In this document: in pieces, positions 11,209 to 22,683 of the stretch
Layout: each line of letters starts with the position of its first letter
Position numbering within the stretch: the first letter of the stretch is position 1
NCBI GenBank assembly: GCA_029255685.2
Contig: CM055313.2
Span: 45,402,079 to 45,466,078, forward strand
Direction of reading: 5' to 3'
DNA from: Silene conica
Lineage: Eukaryota > Streptophyta > Magnoliopsida > Caryophyllales > Caryophyllaceae
DNA: 64,000 bases
The notes under the pieces: generated by a model
The model's database searches: none
Seen by the model: the letters and a program-made list of their open reading frames with translations, nothing else
What the model was told of the DNA's origin: nothing
Program-made: the position numbers and the translations under genes

Positions 11209-12139
11209 TGTAACATCCCGTATTTTCATAAAATATACTTTAAGGGCTTTTAATTATTTTAAGTAATAAAATAATATTTTAATAATTTATTGGGAAAGTG
11301 TTTTAAATAAATAGTAAGATCCGTCTTAAGAACCTTGAGTCCTTAAGACGAATACAAACTTGGCAACTTGAATTCATAACTTAAAACCCGTTCATTCCAA
11401 CCCGTTTTCATTTAAACGGAAAGGACAACATAAAACCCTCCTAAAACACCAAAATGTCGACATATTGCTCTTCTTCAAAAACAAATCACTGACATTTCAT
11501 TTCTTCATTTCCTCTCCTTAAACTCAAGCTTAAAATCCAAATTTCGTCATCATCCGTTCACCGAATCAAGGTAATAAATACATTTTCGGAATCCTCATCG
11601 AATTTCCAAGCCATCTGTCACTACCGTTTTTCATTTCCTCCAATTCAAAAATTGGGCTGTTTTCATGGAATTTGTCTTTGATTCTTTAAAATCCGTTTTC
11701 GTGATGTAGGTGAGAGCTTAGAAGACCCGGACGTGGATAGCTTCGTTGTTTAGGAGGAGCTTTGAGCGGAATTGCTTTTAAGGTGACGATAATGAGAAAC
11801 TCGGCCTTATTGTATATATTAGCATTTTCCTTGTTTGAATTGGTTTAAGTTCCTGATTTTTAATGTTATTGTTGTTGTTTAAAATTAGTAACATGATAGG
11901 AATGTTCATATGTGATGATTACATGCTTAGATGATGTTTCATATGTTTATTGTTCAATTTTCAGAAATTAGTGCTTAAGACGGATACAAATCATATATTT
12001 ATTGAGGATTGTTTGTGGGATTAATTGTTGGTAGATAGTATATTGGGTGTTTATATGTGATGGGTACACATTTGTTGTTGCTAATTTAGAGGTTTGAGAT
12101 CAATTTGAGAGGATTTGCATTTGATAGAGAATTTGCGAT

Positions 12140-12530
12140 CAGCGTACAGCAGCCTCTGAGCCGGCAGGCTGACCGGCAGTCGGTCGGCCGGCTTAGAGTC
12201 GGTGTGTAATATTTTGAATGTTCAGAAATCCGAGGAAGGTTTCTGAGCCGGTCAGTCGGCCGCCGGTCGACCGGCTCAGGATCCTTCTTGGGTGTTTTCA
12301 AGTTTTGAAAAAGGCATGGGAAGTGACTCCTAGCCGGGAGGCCGGCAGCCGGTACACCCGCTGAGAGTCACTCCTCGGGTTTCAGATTTGATGTTTGGCT
12401 ATTGGGGAAGGGACTCCCAGCCGGCTGGCCGACAGACGGTCCACCGGCTGAGAGCCTCTTCTCCTGTTTTTCAGACGGTTGTTGGGCATAGGAAGGGACT
12501 CCCAGCCGGTGGACCGGCAGACGGTCTAGG
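12140..12530 (+). repeat. 86-bp tandem repeat with GC-rich palindrome in B1 LTR, five units
   Basis: The AGCCGG landmark falls at 12159, 12246, 12332, 12419 and 12504, so the period is 85-87 bp. Each unit has a module of about 37 bp beginning AGCCGG and ending CCGGCT. In the second unit the arms CTGAGCCGGTC and GACCGGCTCAG are perfect inverted repeats. D inserted inside the fifth module, whose end (ACCGGCTGAGAG) resumes at 20910. Two units and the start of a third are present in the 3' LTR (46880-47062). Confidence 0.82.
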
Positions 12531-13816
12531 TGATAGGTTTAACTAGTTGCTCATAAACTAATTTAGTCATACTAACAAGACTCTTTAATTAACTTTTAAT
12601 TAACATATTAATAAACTCGTTTATTAGATCTTATGCATGCTAAAATATGCGGAATAGGGAGAAAATGAACCCTTACACACGGTCCAAGAATATGCTAGGA
12701 TGATCCTCCGAGTACCCAAATTAGAATACCTCCTCCGGATGCACCAAGACAAACCCTCAATAAACCGAACCCTAATGCGTGCTAGACTAGGAATCGGATT
12801 TTCCTTAAAGTAATTCTAATCACTCTTATTAGAATGTAATTTTTGATACTACAAATAGTATAAGTTATTATCTTTATAATAAGTTTTGAGGTTGTAAAAT
12901 TTCTCTCCTTTTGTGAGTATATTTCGGCCAAAAAGGGAGAGGAAGAGAACTAGAATGAGTATGACATATATCTTATATATATATCAATCATGCTTTCAAT
13001 AAGATAATCATATTATCATAAGCATGCTTATGGGGGAGAGGGTAGCCGGCTTAGGGAGTCTCAATAGGAGACATCTTCTCTTCTCAAGGCATTTAGGGTG
13101 GTTAATAGGTTGGTGTCTCAAGAACAATGTCTCAAGCAATGATTAAAGAGCAATTAACACACTAATTAACCACACCACCATCATTACTTAGCCGTGCCAT
13201 ATAGTCCATTAAATGGACTTCATTTTACAATTTGTCAAATGTACAATTGTATAAAGTGTGACATCTAATATGTCTTTAAGATATAAAATACTTTAGTACA
13301 TTTAGAACATATAAATATTTATCCCATAAATATTATACATAATTAAATAAATCATATTTATTCAATTAATAAGTAATTCGAAATTACTAATGTAAAATGA
13401 TCATTTATCGTCAATACGATTTACAACCTTTGTATTAATTTTAACCCAATTCATTCTAATTACGATATCTTAAAATATCGTTTAATGTTTAACAATTGAC
13501 ACGTTTCAATTTTAAACATAAATCTTACATTAAGATTTAACCTCTAATTTCTCGATATACGAGTTTAAGGAATATGATCAAATTGTATCAATATACATTT
13601 GATCATTTTATCGATTAAGGGAATTGTCCTAAAGGTGTGACCTAAAAGGATCAACTGACCACCACCGTCATACGACAGTAATGTCAAACTCTAGCTAGCC
13701 AATCATTACCGATTAATGTTGGTCAGTTGACTAATAAATCGTATCATCCCTTGCGCATTCTCGATATGAGATTTAATTACGTGATCGCACTATTGTTGAG
13801 GACACATTTCCCAACA
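12531..13816 (-). repeat. D 3' LTR (left copy)
   Basis: 1286 bp, TGATAGG...CCCAACA on the plus strand. By eye it differs from the right copy at only a few positions, for example AACAAG against AAAAAG near 12567, and TCGTC against TCATC near 13402. Confidence 0.94.
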
Positions 13817-16254
13817 ATCTCCCACTTGTCCTCGACAAGTGTGCGTCACCAATTCTCTTGTCCTATTACAATCTCCCACTCAATGCAAGATGTCTCTCTG
13901 AGGTCGTACTTGCATTCGATCATATCATGAGTGGTTTCCTCGATCTGGAGAATAACTGTTTGACCGGAATTATCTACCATAGATACCTTCCGAGCGTGGC
14001 CACGCATTTCCAGTTAACTTCTCCTCGAGTGGCCCTGAGATTTGAACAACCCTGACAAGGGGTGGACAATTTCTATCGCACTACTTCCTTCAACTAGTCA
14101 CAGTCAGTCACAACCCAAAACAATCCCATTTGACTCCAGTTACGAAAAGTCGTAGAGAATGGATCAAAGTTATGCCTAAACTGTACCATCTTGGGAGAGT
14201 AGTCTTTAGTCAAAGAATTGACTCACAAGAATACTATAGCAGCTCTCGCCACGACCCGGCTATAAAATTTCCAGAACTCTATAAGCGGTCACATTGCCCG
14301 ACAAAGTGCCTCTTGCAGTCTGCCTATGTGATCGACTAGTCATCACATATGACTCTATGGCATTTGAACTTGCCATCAATCACCTCACACTCTAGTCGCT
14401 TTGAGACGTCACCTCATATAAGCGGCTAGGGGCCATACTAAGTCAATCCAGTTCACTTATGGGGTTCAATATTGTCTCATACAACCCATTTGGATTCTGA
14501 CAAAGTATCTTTCACTTTGAGTTAATCATAACTCAAATGATGTTGTCATGCAACAATAGTCAACACTATTACATTGCATTCTGATGCACAATCATCTGTT
14601 GTATTAGTGTTTTGCAAATAACCTTTATTCATGCGAATAACCTTTATTCATGATAGCAAAACTTACAACTTTTGGTCTCCTTTATTCTCATATTATCCCG
14701 TATAATATGATTCTATTTGAGTACATTTCTAGAACTCTTTCTAGATTTTGAGTTTCCTTTCCGGAGGAAAGCTCCCACTGTTATCTTATAACTTGTGACG
14801 TATTGATATACTGGAGGGATTAAAAATCACTCTCTACAGTCACTTATGTACTGAAATCTATATTGTAGTTTATTAGTGATTTCATCACTCTTACAATTTT
14901 CAAACATCTTGGCTATTTGATAATGGTTTCATTCATCGTTATGAATAATGTATCCAACCATTCTAACTTCAAGTGGGCGACCTTTTATTATCCATATAAT
15001 AAACCTTCCCGTTAAAACTCCATCATCATATGATATAAATTATTTTATTCATCTAAATTGAGTACCTCTTATTCTTTACTCTTAAAGAATCACCCATTCT
15101 CTCTAAATGGTAGGTTTCAATTCTTTGATGAATATCGCTCCCACTGAAAACAATATCCCTCGATTTCTTAAATGAACCTTTCATTTCTCGCATGTTAAAC
15201 TATTACTCGAATCATTATCACTATCACTATCCCTATAGTGATCTGTTTCCATTCAATCATTCATTACCTTCTTATTATGTCTTCGTTTCCTCGAGACGAA
15301 AATGACATGATAATTTCTTTATAACTATATTAAGAGGATTGAGATGATTTCTTCTCTTTTATCTTATAAACTTAGAAAAATCATTTATTAAGGAACCGTT
15401 TTCCTTCCGATGATTTCATACGGGGTTTCAAGTTTCCTCTCTATGAAACAATGAACACAAAGAACCTTTCTTCGAGTGTCCTCCCGTAGTTTCTTCAGTG
15501 TCCTCTCGTAGTTTCTTCAAATCATTTAAGGCTCTTCTTAAGACTCCCAAGTAAGGAATCTTCTCTAAGATCCTTCCTTTATTTTCATCATTGGTTTGGA
15601 GCGAAATATTTTCTCCCACTCTATCCTTCTAACAATAACCTTTATTTGTTTAAGGATAGCTATTTCGATTAACCAATGTATCTGAATGTTTGAAGTTTGA
15701 TAGGTGTGATGAATACATTCTCATTTTCACTTAAAATGAAAATCTTATAATGAACTGATATAGTCTCATTTTGATTGAATCTATCTCATGGGGTGTAGTT
15801 CTCCGTTTTAATCAACTCTTTGATTATCTTATATTGATCGTATCAATAGTTTGTTGCGTGATAAAATCACTATTATTCATGTTTAAACAAGGTATGCAAT
15901 TTATTTGAGAAATCAAAACATTGATTAAGAACAAAAGTAGTGACTCGGGTTGAAAACCAAGTCACCAATATCCAAAACTACAACCATTGTCTTAGGATTT
16001 TAATCCTTGTCTTACAAGAAAATTAAATTGTTCCTTAAATAAATGCAAAATATGAAAGAAGACGATATGAAAAATAGAGCCTAGCTCTTCAAGTCTTCGA
16101 TCAATTGGATGCTACCGGAGCCATCCAAGTAAGGAACCTCAAGCTTCCTTCTCCTTGCCCTTATCATTATTCGGGGGTGGCCCTTTAAAACAATTAAAAA
16201 GGGTAAATATCAACACATTTGTATCACTATACATAAGTTGATAAACGACATGAA
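13817..16254 (-). other. D 3' non-coding region with polypurine tracts
   Basis: In place of pol there are 2.4 kb without a long frame on either strand. Next to the LTR the minus strand reads ACAAGTGGGAGAT, the usual Copia polypurine tract, and its 5' side forms hairpin ACTTGTC/GACAAGT (13824-13840). Further AGTGGGAG motifs occur near 13873, 14768, 15138 and 15609. I see no similarity to protease, integrase or RT. Confidence 0.75.
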
Positions 16255-17163
16255 TTATACGCGAGAATTATTACCTACGGCGGTTGCCTTCCCATTTTTG
16301 AGATCACTTAAGTACTTGGGGCAATTTCGCTTCCAATGACCGATCCTCGTGCAATAATGGCACTTGTCTTGCTCTTTAGAAGACGAGGTGGAAGCGCCTT
16401 TCGAAAAGGTCTTTTCTTTGGTCGCCTTGGGCTTGAACGTTTTCTTACCCTTGCCTTTCGAGGCATTCCTCTTGAAGCTCGTTTTCCCTTTCTTTTCGAT
16501 GTTTAAAACATCCTTGGTGGAACTTTTATGAAGTCCCATGTCCCTTTCGGCTTGGACTAGCATCTTATGCAACTCGTCTAACGAGGTCTCTTGGTTTCGC
16601 ATATTGAAATTCACCCGGAATTGAGCATACGCCTTAACCTTATTGAGCGAGTGAAGAACTCGGTCAATGATAAGAGAGTCGGGAACATCAACATTTTGAG
16701 CTTTTAGAGTCTCCGCGAGCTCAACTAGTTTGAGCACATGAGGGATTATCTTTTGCCCTTCCTTGAAAGTTATGTCAAAGAAGGCGGAAGCCGCCTCATA
16801 TTGAATCACCCTTGGAGTTTGCGAAAACATGGTCGCAAGCTTGGTGTAAATTTCATATGATGTGGTCAACTTAATCATACTCCTTTGGAGATCCGGCTCC
16901 ATGGAGAAGATGAGCACATTTTTAAGAGCGAAGGACTCTTTCATGTAGGCTTCATAGGCCTCACGAGTTTGGACCGATGAACGAGCGGTCGGAGCGGTCG
17001 GAGCGGCTTCGGATAGGTAACGACTCTTATCGTCACCTTGAGCGGCCAAAAGCAATTGCGCATCCCAATCCTTAAAATTGGAACCATGCTTATCGAGTTT
17101 ACAACGATCCATAAAGGATCGAAGCCATGATACGTTAGTGAGAGGTGGAGCGTTGGTTGCCAT
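16255..17163 (-). CDS. D gag polyprotein (Copia-type capsid-nucleocapsid)
   Basis: This is an uninterrupted 302-residue ORF. The first 215 residues or so are the Copia-type capsid region, with an SNFKDWDAQLLLA-like N-terminal motif also seen in the F gag. A lysine-rich stretch follows (about 225-260) and a single CCHC zinc knuckle (CHYCTRIGHWKRNC) at about 268-281. The frame stops 21 residues after the knuckle, which is where protease begins in F, so the gene ends at the gag-protease border. It would assemble particles and bind RNA through the knuckle. The ATG at 17163 is the first of the frame and aligns with the position of the F gag start. Being intact in a nearly identical LTR pair suggests recent activity. 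Confidence 0.93.
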   Translation of the reverse strand: MATNAPPLTNVSWLRSFMDRCKLDKHGSNFKDWDAQLLLAAQGDDKSRYLSEAAPTAPTARSSVQTREAYEAYMKESFALKNVLIFSMEPDLQRSMIKLTTSYEIYTKLATMFSQTPRVIQYEAASAFFDITFKEGQKIIPHVLKLVELAETLKAQNVDVPDSLIIDRVLHSLNKVKAYAQFRVNFNMRNQETSLDELHKMLVQAERDMGLHKSSTKDVLNIEKKGKTSFKRNASKGKGKKTFKPKATKEKTFSKGASTSSSKEQDKCHYCTRIGHWKRNCPKYLSDLKNGKATAVGNNSRV

Positions 17164-19604
17164 AGTCGATGTTGAAAATTAAACTACAATAATAAAAGGA
17201 AAAACAACATCATTTTAAATTCATAATTTTAAACTATAACTTTAACAAGTTTTGTTATATATATTTACTTAATGATCTCTTACCCAATTAAGTAAACAAT
17301 ACCGAGACCCAAACCCATACTAATCCGGGCACGGTGTAGCCGATTCAACCCGTATCGGTATAATTTGGTGGATTAACTCTTTAATCGGTTCTACTCTTAG
17401 AACTCTCGGTCGACAATTTACTTAAAATTATCTTTAGCCCGAACTTATTGCAACTACGGTTACGAATACTTTCGTTGAGATCAACCAAATTTCAAGGTGT
17501 AATCTTATTACCCCACTTACCCAACGTGACAATTTTAGTTCCCCGGTGTAGCCGAGCCTACGTCCTTGTGAAGAAGGGATTCATGGGTCCGTACTTTTTG
17601 GTAAGGCTAAGTCTCAATATTTATATGTAAGAGATCTAGTCAAATTATTATTTATCTCCGTTTAAGTGAACTAAGTCGGTGAATTATCGATAAAATAAAA
17701 GACTAGGTCGACTAGGTCGAAACATGCATGATACGATGTATGACGATTTGGCTATGCATGCAAACATATAAAAGCAAAATAAAAGCATAAATAAACCCTA
17801 GTATGGCCTTTCCTAGAAAAGAAATAACAAAGTACAAATTCGGAAACCAACTCCTTTGGTCCCTTGAACTTCACGCGGCACGCACTTCGAGGTAAACACC
17901 GTCTTGATCGGAACTCCTTTCCGAATGGCACCGTCTTCAAGGAACTCCGGATTTTACAAATATTAAAACTTTTCTAGTCTACTTTATACATTATAAAATA
18001 GAAATAAATTACAATTGGGTGATACGAGATCACAAAATTACAACCGAATCGGTAACCCCTTACATTACGGGAAATACCGATTTAAAAACTAAGGCCATAC
18101 TAAGTAAATTACATAATTCCCAAAATTACGTAAAAATAAATCATGACATTCATAATATAAATATGCAATGCTTATGTAAATATGAATTAACATGCAAACC
18201 CTAAGCCAAATCGTCCTATTTAAAACACTTATTTAAATAGTTATCGTAAACCTCGGCTTATGGAATCGCGTGTTTTAACGTTTAACAACACTATGCATTA
18301 TATGAAACGGTTTTCATCCTTAAGTTAATCATCCCAACTCTTATAGGATTCAAAATTTAGTCTTACTCAAACTTTGAACATGAATTAACTTAATATATTT
18401 CAATATTGATCGGTATTACTCGGTTTTACGGGAAAAATAATATAAAAAATCAAAAGAGTCATTAAAATTTCGAAAATTCAAAATTCAAATTTTGAAAATT
18501 CCAGAATGTTCTTAAAATTTTCAGAAAGTTAAAATATCAGTATTTTATACGGTTTTATTATTATTTCGAAAATAACACGCAAAACGAGCAATTTAAGTCG
18601 GAAAATTCAATAATTAACTCCATAAATGCAAATAAAATACTAATAAAATTTTTACACATTCCAAAACTCTTTAAGAACACAAAATGGACAGAAAATTAAA
18701 AGGTACACTGCCCAAGAGCCGAAATTTAAAAGCATGACTCCTTTTATTTAATTTTAAATGCTACTTTTAACAAATTAAAATAAAATCAAATCAAATCTGA
18801 AACTTTTGGCTCCCAAGATTATTTTCATGATGAACATATCACATATGACTAAAATGGGTTACATTTTTCGGCCATTATAACAACATTTGCAAATTTTAAC
18901 GATTTACGTCATATATCGTACGATTTTAACCTTTAAAATTATTTCTCAAGCATAAAATAAGATAAAATTCTCGAAAATTTTATACATGCTAGAAATAATA
19001 TATATGACATCGTGTTTAAATTTTTATGGTCAAATTCCAACTTAAACTATTAAAGTCGAAATAATGTCACTAATTACCCGATTTTTACATTAAAAATCTA
19101 TAATATTGCAATATTTGAGATAAATTTCTGGAAAATTCAACATAAATTTTAAATATTGCATGTGACATCCTCATAAATTTTTATAGTCAAATTCATAATA
19201 CAACTATTTTAACCCATTTTTATTCATCTTATTGCATTTTAACCATTAAAATTCATATCACACGATTTAAAGGTCCATAATTTACGAAAATTCATATTCA
19301 TATTATAGAAAATACATGTGATATCATACTGAAAAATCTCGGCCAGAAGCTTATTTTAACTATTTTTCCCAAAATAAACATTTTTAACCATTAAAAACAT
19401 GTTAAAACCGAGATATTACATACCAAAAAAACAATATTCATGCAAAAATTATTCCAAATATTCTAAATCATATTAGAAATCAGTAGGTATCATGCTAAAT
19501 TTATTTCGTGCATATCATATATCAAAACGAAAATTATCAAGTTTTATTTTGTTATCCTAATAACTCCGTAAAAACGAAAACGGAAAGCATGCAAACAACC
19601 TATT
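17164..19604 (-). other. D 5' leader, non-coding
   Basis: 2.4 kb between primer binding site and gag. Blocks shared with E1 and F include one around 17300-17412 (near gag) and one around 17752-17945, where a frame of about 60 codons shares residues with E1. The remainder is AT-rich with short palindromes. I see no gene beyond this. Confidence 0.72.
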
Positions 19605-19616
19605 GCTCTGATACCA
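19605..19616 (-). promoter_or_regulatory. D primer binding site (initiator Met-tRNA type)
   Basis: The minus strand reads TGGTATCAGAGC two bases from the LTR end at 19619. Confidence 0.93.
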
Positions 19617-19618
19617 AT

Positions 19619-20904
19619 TGATAGGTTTAACTAGTTGCTCATAAACTAATTTAGTCATACTAAAAAGACTCTTTAATTAACTTTTAATTAACATATTAAT
19701 AAACTCGTTTATTAGATCTTATGCATGCTAAAATATGCGGAATAGGGAGAAAATGAACCCTTACACACGGTCCAAGAATATGCTAGGATGATCCTCCGAG
19801 TACCCAAATTAGAATACCTCCTCCGGATGCACCAAGACAAACCCTCAATAAACCGAACCCTAATGCGTGCTAGACTAGGAATCGGATTTTCCTTAAAGTA
19901 ATTCTAATCACTCTTATTAGAATGTAATTTTTGATACTACAAATAGTATAAGTTATTATCTTTATAATAAGTTTTGAGGTTGTAAAATTTCTCTCCTTTT
20001 GTGAGTATATTTCGGCCAAAAAGGGAGAGGAAGAGAACTAGAATGAGTATGACATATATCTTATATATATATCAATCATGCTTTCAATAAGATAATCATA
20101 TTATCATAAGCATGCTTATGGGGGAGAGGGTAGCCGGCTTAGGGAGTCTCAATAGGAGACATCTTCTCTTCTCAAGGCATTTAGGGTGGTTAATAGGTTG
20201 GTGTCTCAAGAACAATGTCTCAAGCAATGATTAAAGAGCAATTAACACACTAATTAACCACACCACCATCATTACTTAGCCGTGCCATATAGTCCATTAA
20301 ATGGACTTCATTTTACAATTTGTCAAATGTACAATTGTATAAAGTGTGACATCTAATATGTCTTTAAGATATAAAATACTTTAGTACATTTAGAACATAT
20401 AAATATTTATCCCATAAATATTATACATAATTAAATAAATCATATTTATTCAATTAATAAGTAATTCGAAATTACTAATGTAAAATGATCATTTATCATC
20501 AATACGATTTACAACCTTTGTATTAATTTTAACCCAATTCATTCTAATTACGATATCTTAAAATATCGTTTAATGTTTAACAATTGACACGTTTCAATTT
20601 TAAACATAAATCTTACATTAAGATTTAACCTCTAATTTCTCGATATACGAGTTTAAGGAATATGATCAAATTGTATCAATATACATTTGATCATTTTATC
20701 GATTAAGGGAATTGTCCTAAAGGTGTGACCTAAAAGGATCAACTGACCACCACCGTCATACGACAGTAATGTCAAACTCTAGCTAGCCAATCATTACCGA
20801 TTAATGTTGGTCAGTTGACTAATAAATCGTATCATCCCTTGCGCATTCTCGATATGAGATTTAATTACGTGATCGCACTATTGTTGAGGACACATTTCCC
20901 AACA
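19619..20904 (-). repeat. D 5' LTR (right copy)
   Basis: 1286 bp with the same ends as the left copy and almost the same sequence. CTAGG follows at 20905-20909, completing the target duplication. Confidence 0.94.
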
Positions 20905-21210
20905 CTAGGACCGGCTGAGAGCCCCTGTTCCCATTGTTTTGTTTATAACTTTCAAAGGCTTATTCGGTTTTGATTGAAACTTGTTCCTTGTATCTTTAAT
21001 GTGTGTCTGAGGTCCCCGATGGATGGGCGACACTATATTGGGTTCGGGAATGGAGAGAGGATAGAGACCCCCCCGTCGGGTAACCGAAAGGGAAATCGGC
21101 TCTCCCTCAGCTTAGTTCCCGGGGTCAATTAACTGTTGATTAGAAGTTAAGAAAGTAGAACTATATATTAGTTCATAGACTTTGATGATATTGTATTGAT
21201 GCGTATTAAG

Positions 21211-21775
21211 TTATGCCTTAAGCTGGCCTCTGAACTTAATACGTGAGTTGTTTGTCATATATGGGGATATGCCTTAAGTTGGCCTCTGAGCCCTATATGT
21301 GTATGGTTGTCGTGTCTGGGATATGCCTTAAGCTGGCCTCTGAGCCCTGACATGTTTGATTGTGATCGCGTTGGAACATGCCTTAAGTTGGCCTCTGAGT
21401 CTGACGAGTAGAACAGCTGCACAACGGGGTAGCTAAGGAACTGACACCTTGCCCGGAGTGGAGATGTTTGATGTTAGGACATGCCTTAAGCTGGCCTCTG
21501 AGTCTAGTATCTTGTGATGTGGTGAAGGGACATGCCTTAAGTTGGCCTCTGAGTCCTTTACTTTTGGATGCTAGTCCATGCGTTGAGATGTCGCCTCTGA
21601 GTCTAATGTCTTGCTGTTTGGCGGGTCTATGCCTTAAGTTGGCCTCTGAGTCCTCACTTGCTGAATGTTTAGTTGTTTAGGTCATGTCTTAAGTTGACCG
21701 CTGAACCTTTACACTTGCTGAATGATTGGTATGTAGGTTATGTCTTAAGTTGACCGCTGAACCTTATACTTGCTG
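21211..21775 (+). repeat. Minisatellite in B1 LTR, about ten units of 52-58 bp
   Basis: The core ATGCCTTAAGYTGGCCTCTG recurs near 21212, 21268, 21322, 21377, 21480, 21531, 21576 (degenerate), 21628, 21682 and 21740. The last two have drifted to GTCTTAAGTTGACCGCTGA. The same array, in reverse orientation and with fewer units, is in the B2 LTR fragment (about 47800-48090). It is bracketed by the two 45-bp GACCCCCC blocks. Confidence 0.85.
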
Positions 21776-22521
21776 AGTTTTATCTGCTTGCCTTGAGTTG
21801 GTACGATGTCGGATATAGATGTTGATATTGATGATATAGATGTTAATATTGATGATATGGATGTTTTGACTTGTTGTTGTTCATCCAAGGCATTGGATGA
21901 CTCTTAAGTCAGTTTCGTAAATGGTTTGGATTGAAAGACCCCCCGACCGGGCAACCGGTAGGGAAACCGGCTCTCCTTCCAAATAGTTTTCGAAGTTGGT
22001 TGAGAGTCGTGCATTAATGATTGCATGATAGTTGGTGATCAGTTATTGAGATATTGATATACTTCACATGTTTATATATGTTGGAGTGTTCTGTTTGTAT
22101 TGCTTGTTACGTGTCGTTACAAAAGGTGGCTAGGAGAACTCTAGTCACTCCCCACTGATTGTGGCGTATATGTTTTCATGTATGTAGCAAGGTACATGCA
22201 GGTTGGACAGGGTTGGATGAGAGCTAGCGAGTGATGATCCATTTGACATCATATGACTTACACTTTCGAGTAGCTAGACTCTAGTTTGATACAGTTGTTA
22301 TCTTTTGGTGCCTGTAGGGATGTTACATCCCAGGCTTTGTATATATATTTGGTTCCGTACTTAGAACTGTTATACTTATCTATTTTGTTTATATCAGTTT
22401 CAGTTTCTGTTTCAGTTTTAATTCACCTCGCATGTTGTTTATGTTTAAAAAGTTTAAATTCCGCTGCATTTTTAGTACTTTATATGTTTTATATTTCTGC
22501 TTTCGCGAGGGGTTTTACAGT

Positions 22522-22533
22522 TGGTATCAGAGC
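22522..22533 (+). promoter_or_regulatory. B1 primer binding site (initiator Met-tRNA type)
   Basis: TGGTATCAGAGC lies two bases after the LTR end at 22519. It fixes the orientation of B1. A short leader (22534-22683) separates it from the gag ATG. Confidence 0.94.
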
Positions 22534-22683
22534 ATTGTTGCTCCCGACGCACTCATGTGACCCCCAACCTTAACTTGACGAAATAAACAAATAATGAATG
22601 AGAGATGGGTAGATTCAAGGATTTATATTGTAGTCTATTTGTGAATGCTAATTGCTAAGTTAACACTTGTTTTCTTTTGAAGG

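Larger units (their letters stand above)
12531..20904 (-). mobile_element. D: gag-only Copia derivative (TR-GAG type), complete and young
   Basis: It consists of two LTRs of 1286 bp each, target duplication CTAGG (12526-12530 and 20905-20909), a primer binding site at 19616-19605, a 2.4-kb leader, one gag ORF, a 2.4-kb non-coding 3' part and a polypurine tract at 13828-13817. There is no protease, integrase, RT or RNase H. The structure matches non-autonomous elements described in plants as TR-GAG. LTR ends and gag are related to F and E1, so an autonomous relative of that lineage is the likely source of enzymes. Confidence 0.93.
11209..22519 (+). repeat. B1 5' LTR, about 2.9 kb, split by element D
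   Basis: It starts TGTAACATCCCG at 11209 and ends GGGGTTTTACA at 22519. Removing D and one target copy (12531-20909) leaves about 2932 bp. The first 1.1 kb is repeated at 45943-47062. It contains an 86-bp tandem repeat with GC-rich palindromes, a minisatellite of about 55 bp, and two related 45-bp blocks (21065-21109 and 21937-21980) containing GACCCCCC and CGGCTCTCC. I see no coding capacity in it. Confidence 0.92.

Noticed and set aside
13817..16254. Hidden pol remnants in D
   Set aside because: On reading both strands I found no RT, integrase or protease motif; only short frames with many stops.
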